A DNA stretch of 64,000 bases. Origin: Montifringilla adamsi (lineage: Eukaryota; Chordata; Aves; Passeriformes; Passeridae). This document shows positions 62,301 to 64,000 of the stretch, in pieces. The stretch spans positions 2,277,870 to 2,341,869 of the forward strand of contig JAGGNK010015336.1 of NCBI GenBank assembly GCA_017590115.1, in the 5' to 3' direction. The stretch's first letter is position 1. Each line of letters opens with the position of its first letter. The notes under the pieces are model-generated. The model was not told the DNA's origin. It was given only the letters and a program-made list of their open reading frames with translations, and did not search any database. The translations under genes were made by a program, and so were the position numbers.

Positions 62301-63077
62301 TGAGAAGACGAGGACATTAATCACTTTTTAGGATAAGGCTGATCTGAAAATCCTCCCAAACTTATCGACAAATTCTCCCGAAGTCCTGAAAACTGGACTG
62401 AATGAGAGGTTTGAAGCTCTGAGAAAGTTTCTAAAGCAGTTCTGAGCACTTCCACCTAAACTGAAACCTCCATGGGAGATTATGCCCTGGTGCTATTTGG
62501 AGAGCAACTCAAAGACAGACATCTCCAGGGAGGTCCTGCTTATGGAATTTTTTTGAGGTTGACATTGAAGTAACCAGATATTTTTGAAGAGTCCGGAGAA
62601 GTGAAGGGAACCTCTGAAGTTGTGAAGTGTCCCAGCTTTTTTTACACGCAGCTGATCAAAGCTTTTAACTCTCCATCCCTTTTCTTCTGGCATCTATGAC
62701 AAGAGCTTAAATAGTTGAGCTCCACGTGGAGAAAAACCCATATAGATATCCCTATGGATGTGTGTATATTTTCCCCTCACTGCTTGTCAGAGCCTCTGTA
62801 CTTAACATATTAATTTACCAAGTTTAACTTTTTAATGCTAGCTTCTTTTAAGTCATTAGAGATCCTTTTCTCATTATAATCCTCTTATTTGGTAATCAGT
62901 CTGAGCCTGTCTGTATTTTTTAAGAATATTTAAAAGTTTCTGGTGAAGATCAAGGGAAGTTTTCTCTTGCTCTACTTCACAAACTCCAACTTATTATTAG
63001 TAAGTGGTTCAGTGCAACACTTACTCCACAGTCAGGTTTTTGCACTTCTATCTCATCCTTTATACAACCATATTATC
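59346..63077. other. Unassigned sequence, proposed SNARE intron; nothing recognised
   Basis: About 3.7 kb of mostly unique AT-rich sequence. Frames at 61135-61380, 61337-61678 and 61541-61750 overlap on both strands and show no domain. I looked for a SNARE-motif exon on the minus strand and saw none. Confidence 0.4.
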
Positions 63078-63130
63078 ATAGAACTATTTAGGCTGAAAAA
63101 CCCCTCAAGGATCATTGAGTTACAACCATT
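63078..63130 (-). mobile_element. Tiny CR1-like 3' end, antisense
   Basis: 'atcatagaactatttaggctg' followed by 'aaaaacccctcaaggatcattgag' matches the start of many antisense CR1 3' ends, but only about 50 bases remain. Confidence 0.65.
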
Positions 63131-64000
63131 ATGAATGGAAGTGTTACTTTTAAATGCATTATGGCCGTTGAAAGCTGAGCAGAGGAGAGATGGAGGAATG
63201 GAAATGGATGTGGCCAAGGTGGTGGTAACAGCTGCTGTAATGTGCTCCAACTGGAGGAGCCACCAACAGACCCTTTTCCTTCATGAGTCATTCCTAAAAT
63301 TAGTCATAATGCATTTCTTAATGCTCTTTTATTTGTCATGCAGGACAGTCTTTGCACAAGAGGTCTCAGAAGATAAACTAATCTCAAGGCACCAGGCAGA
63401 TATTACACCATGAGCAACAAACCCCCAGCCACCTCTGACTCAAGTTTCTATTTCTAAAGACAAATAAATCCACCCCTCACCATTACCACCCTTCCTGCTG
63501 TTCACTAGATGTGCTTTAACAGCCAGAGAAATCACGAATTCATAACTACATCATATCCCAGTTTGAACACATCAAATAAATTCCTCATAATCCCTTTGGA
63601 TCTCAGCAAAGGGGCACTGTGAAACTCACTGAAACAAAGGTCCACAATAGATTTTGCAGAAGTTTAAAAGCTCCCCTACACCCTCTGTGAGCTTTCAAAC
63701 TGGATTTAGGATAGAACTTCACTTATCCAATTCAAGCAAAAAGCTGTATACAACAAGCTGTTTATGCTTTTCCCTCAAATTTAGTGTTCACAGGGGGAGG
63801 GAATAAAATAAGTAAATCAGTGTAAAGGCAGTCCCACATCAGCTAATCTCTGCAACCAATTAATTAAACAATTATATTAGCCAAGCCTTCACTTCTGACA
63901 TGGCACAGCTGACATTAATTGGGCCACAATCAAGATAGTAATTCAGGTTAATTGGATTTCCACTGTCAGCAGCTATCAGCTTGTTTCAATATGCTGCTGT
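63131..64000. other. Unassigned sequence; possible conserved non-coding DNA near the right edge
   Basis: 63830-64000 is repeat-free and holds several taattaa and attaattg-type homeodomain-like cores. No coding sequence was recognised; small frames at 62943-63413 overlap on both strands. Confidence 0.35.

Noticed and set aside
49300..64000. Search for the preceding SNARE-motif exon of the same gene
   Set aside because: No minus-strand segment with an acceptor, heptad hydrophobic pattern and central glutamine was found by eye, so the exon is probably beyond the window. A short exon could have been missed.
1..64000. CRISPR arrays, bacterial operons, rRNA, tRNA, phage or plasmid features
   Set aside because: The direct repeats here are microsatellites or local duplications, not spaced arrays. 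No tRNA-like arm pairs or rRNA blocks were noticed and the whole window is vertebrate-like.

Overview
This window looks like AT-rich, gene-poor nuclear DNA from a bird, most likely a songbird. The evidence is about twenty short, 5'-truncated, diverged copies of a CR1-type non-LTR retrotransposon on both strands. They are recognisable from the avian CR1 3' end: a 'lead-in' that reads as attcta-tgattcta on the sense strand, the conserved 'cctgcccatggcaggggg' block, and the 'ggccaggttggatggggc' block. There is also one LTR-like fragment that I recall as a common songbird type. There are no operons, ribosome binding sites, CRISPR arrays, rRNA or tRNA genes that I can support.

Only one piece of protein-coding sequence is supported. 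It is a short terminal exon on the minus strand at 49204-49299. It has a strong acceptor (pyrimidine tract plus CAG) and 31 codons, which encode a basic/cysteine hinge, about 18 hydrophobic residues and a short basic tail before a stop. This is the C-terminal tail anchor of a t-SNARE, and it closely resembles the tail of TSNARE1 as I remember it. The rest of that gene must lie at higher coordinates, almost certainly beyond 64000, because I found no second exon in the 14.7 kb of intron inside the window. On this reading 49300-64000 is the last intron, about 48700-49203 is the 3' UTR or the start of a UTR intron, and 1-48700 is downstream intergenic DNA.

The rest is repeats. Region 1-9 kb: a fresh 109-bp tandem duplication (674-893), a CCTT tract and a (CCAT)n array, plus one ~600-bp CR1. 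Region 9-30 kb: most of the CR1 copies, an (ATGGG)n array, and an 850-bp CR1 carrying an internal tandem duplication. Region 30-42 kb: a pure ~246-bp (TCTTC)n array, a duplicated poly-T cassette and an AT-rich block with perfect hairpins. Region 42-43 kb: the LTR fragment. Region 43-64 kb: the terminal exon, an 84-bp A tract and further CR1 remnants.

I saw no undescribed multi-gene system. The best leads are the terminal exon with a possible 3'-UTR intron, the long triplex-prone pentanucleotide array, and a few repeat-free stretches that could be conserved non-coding elements.
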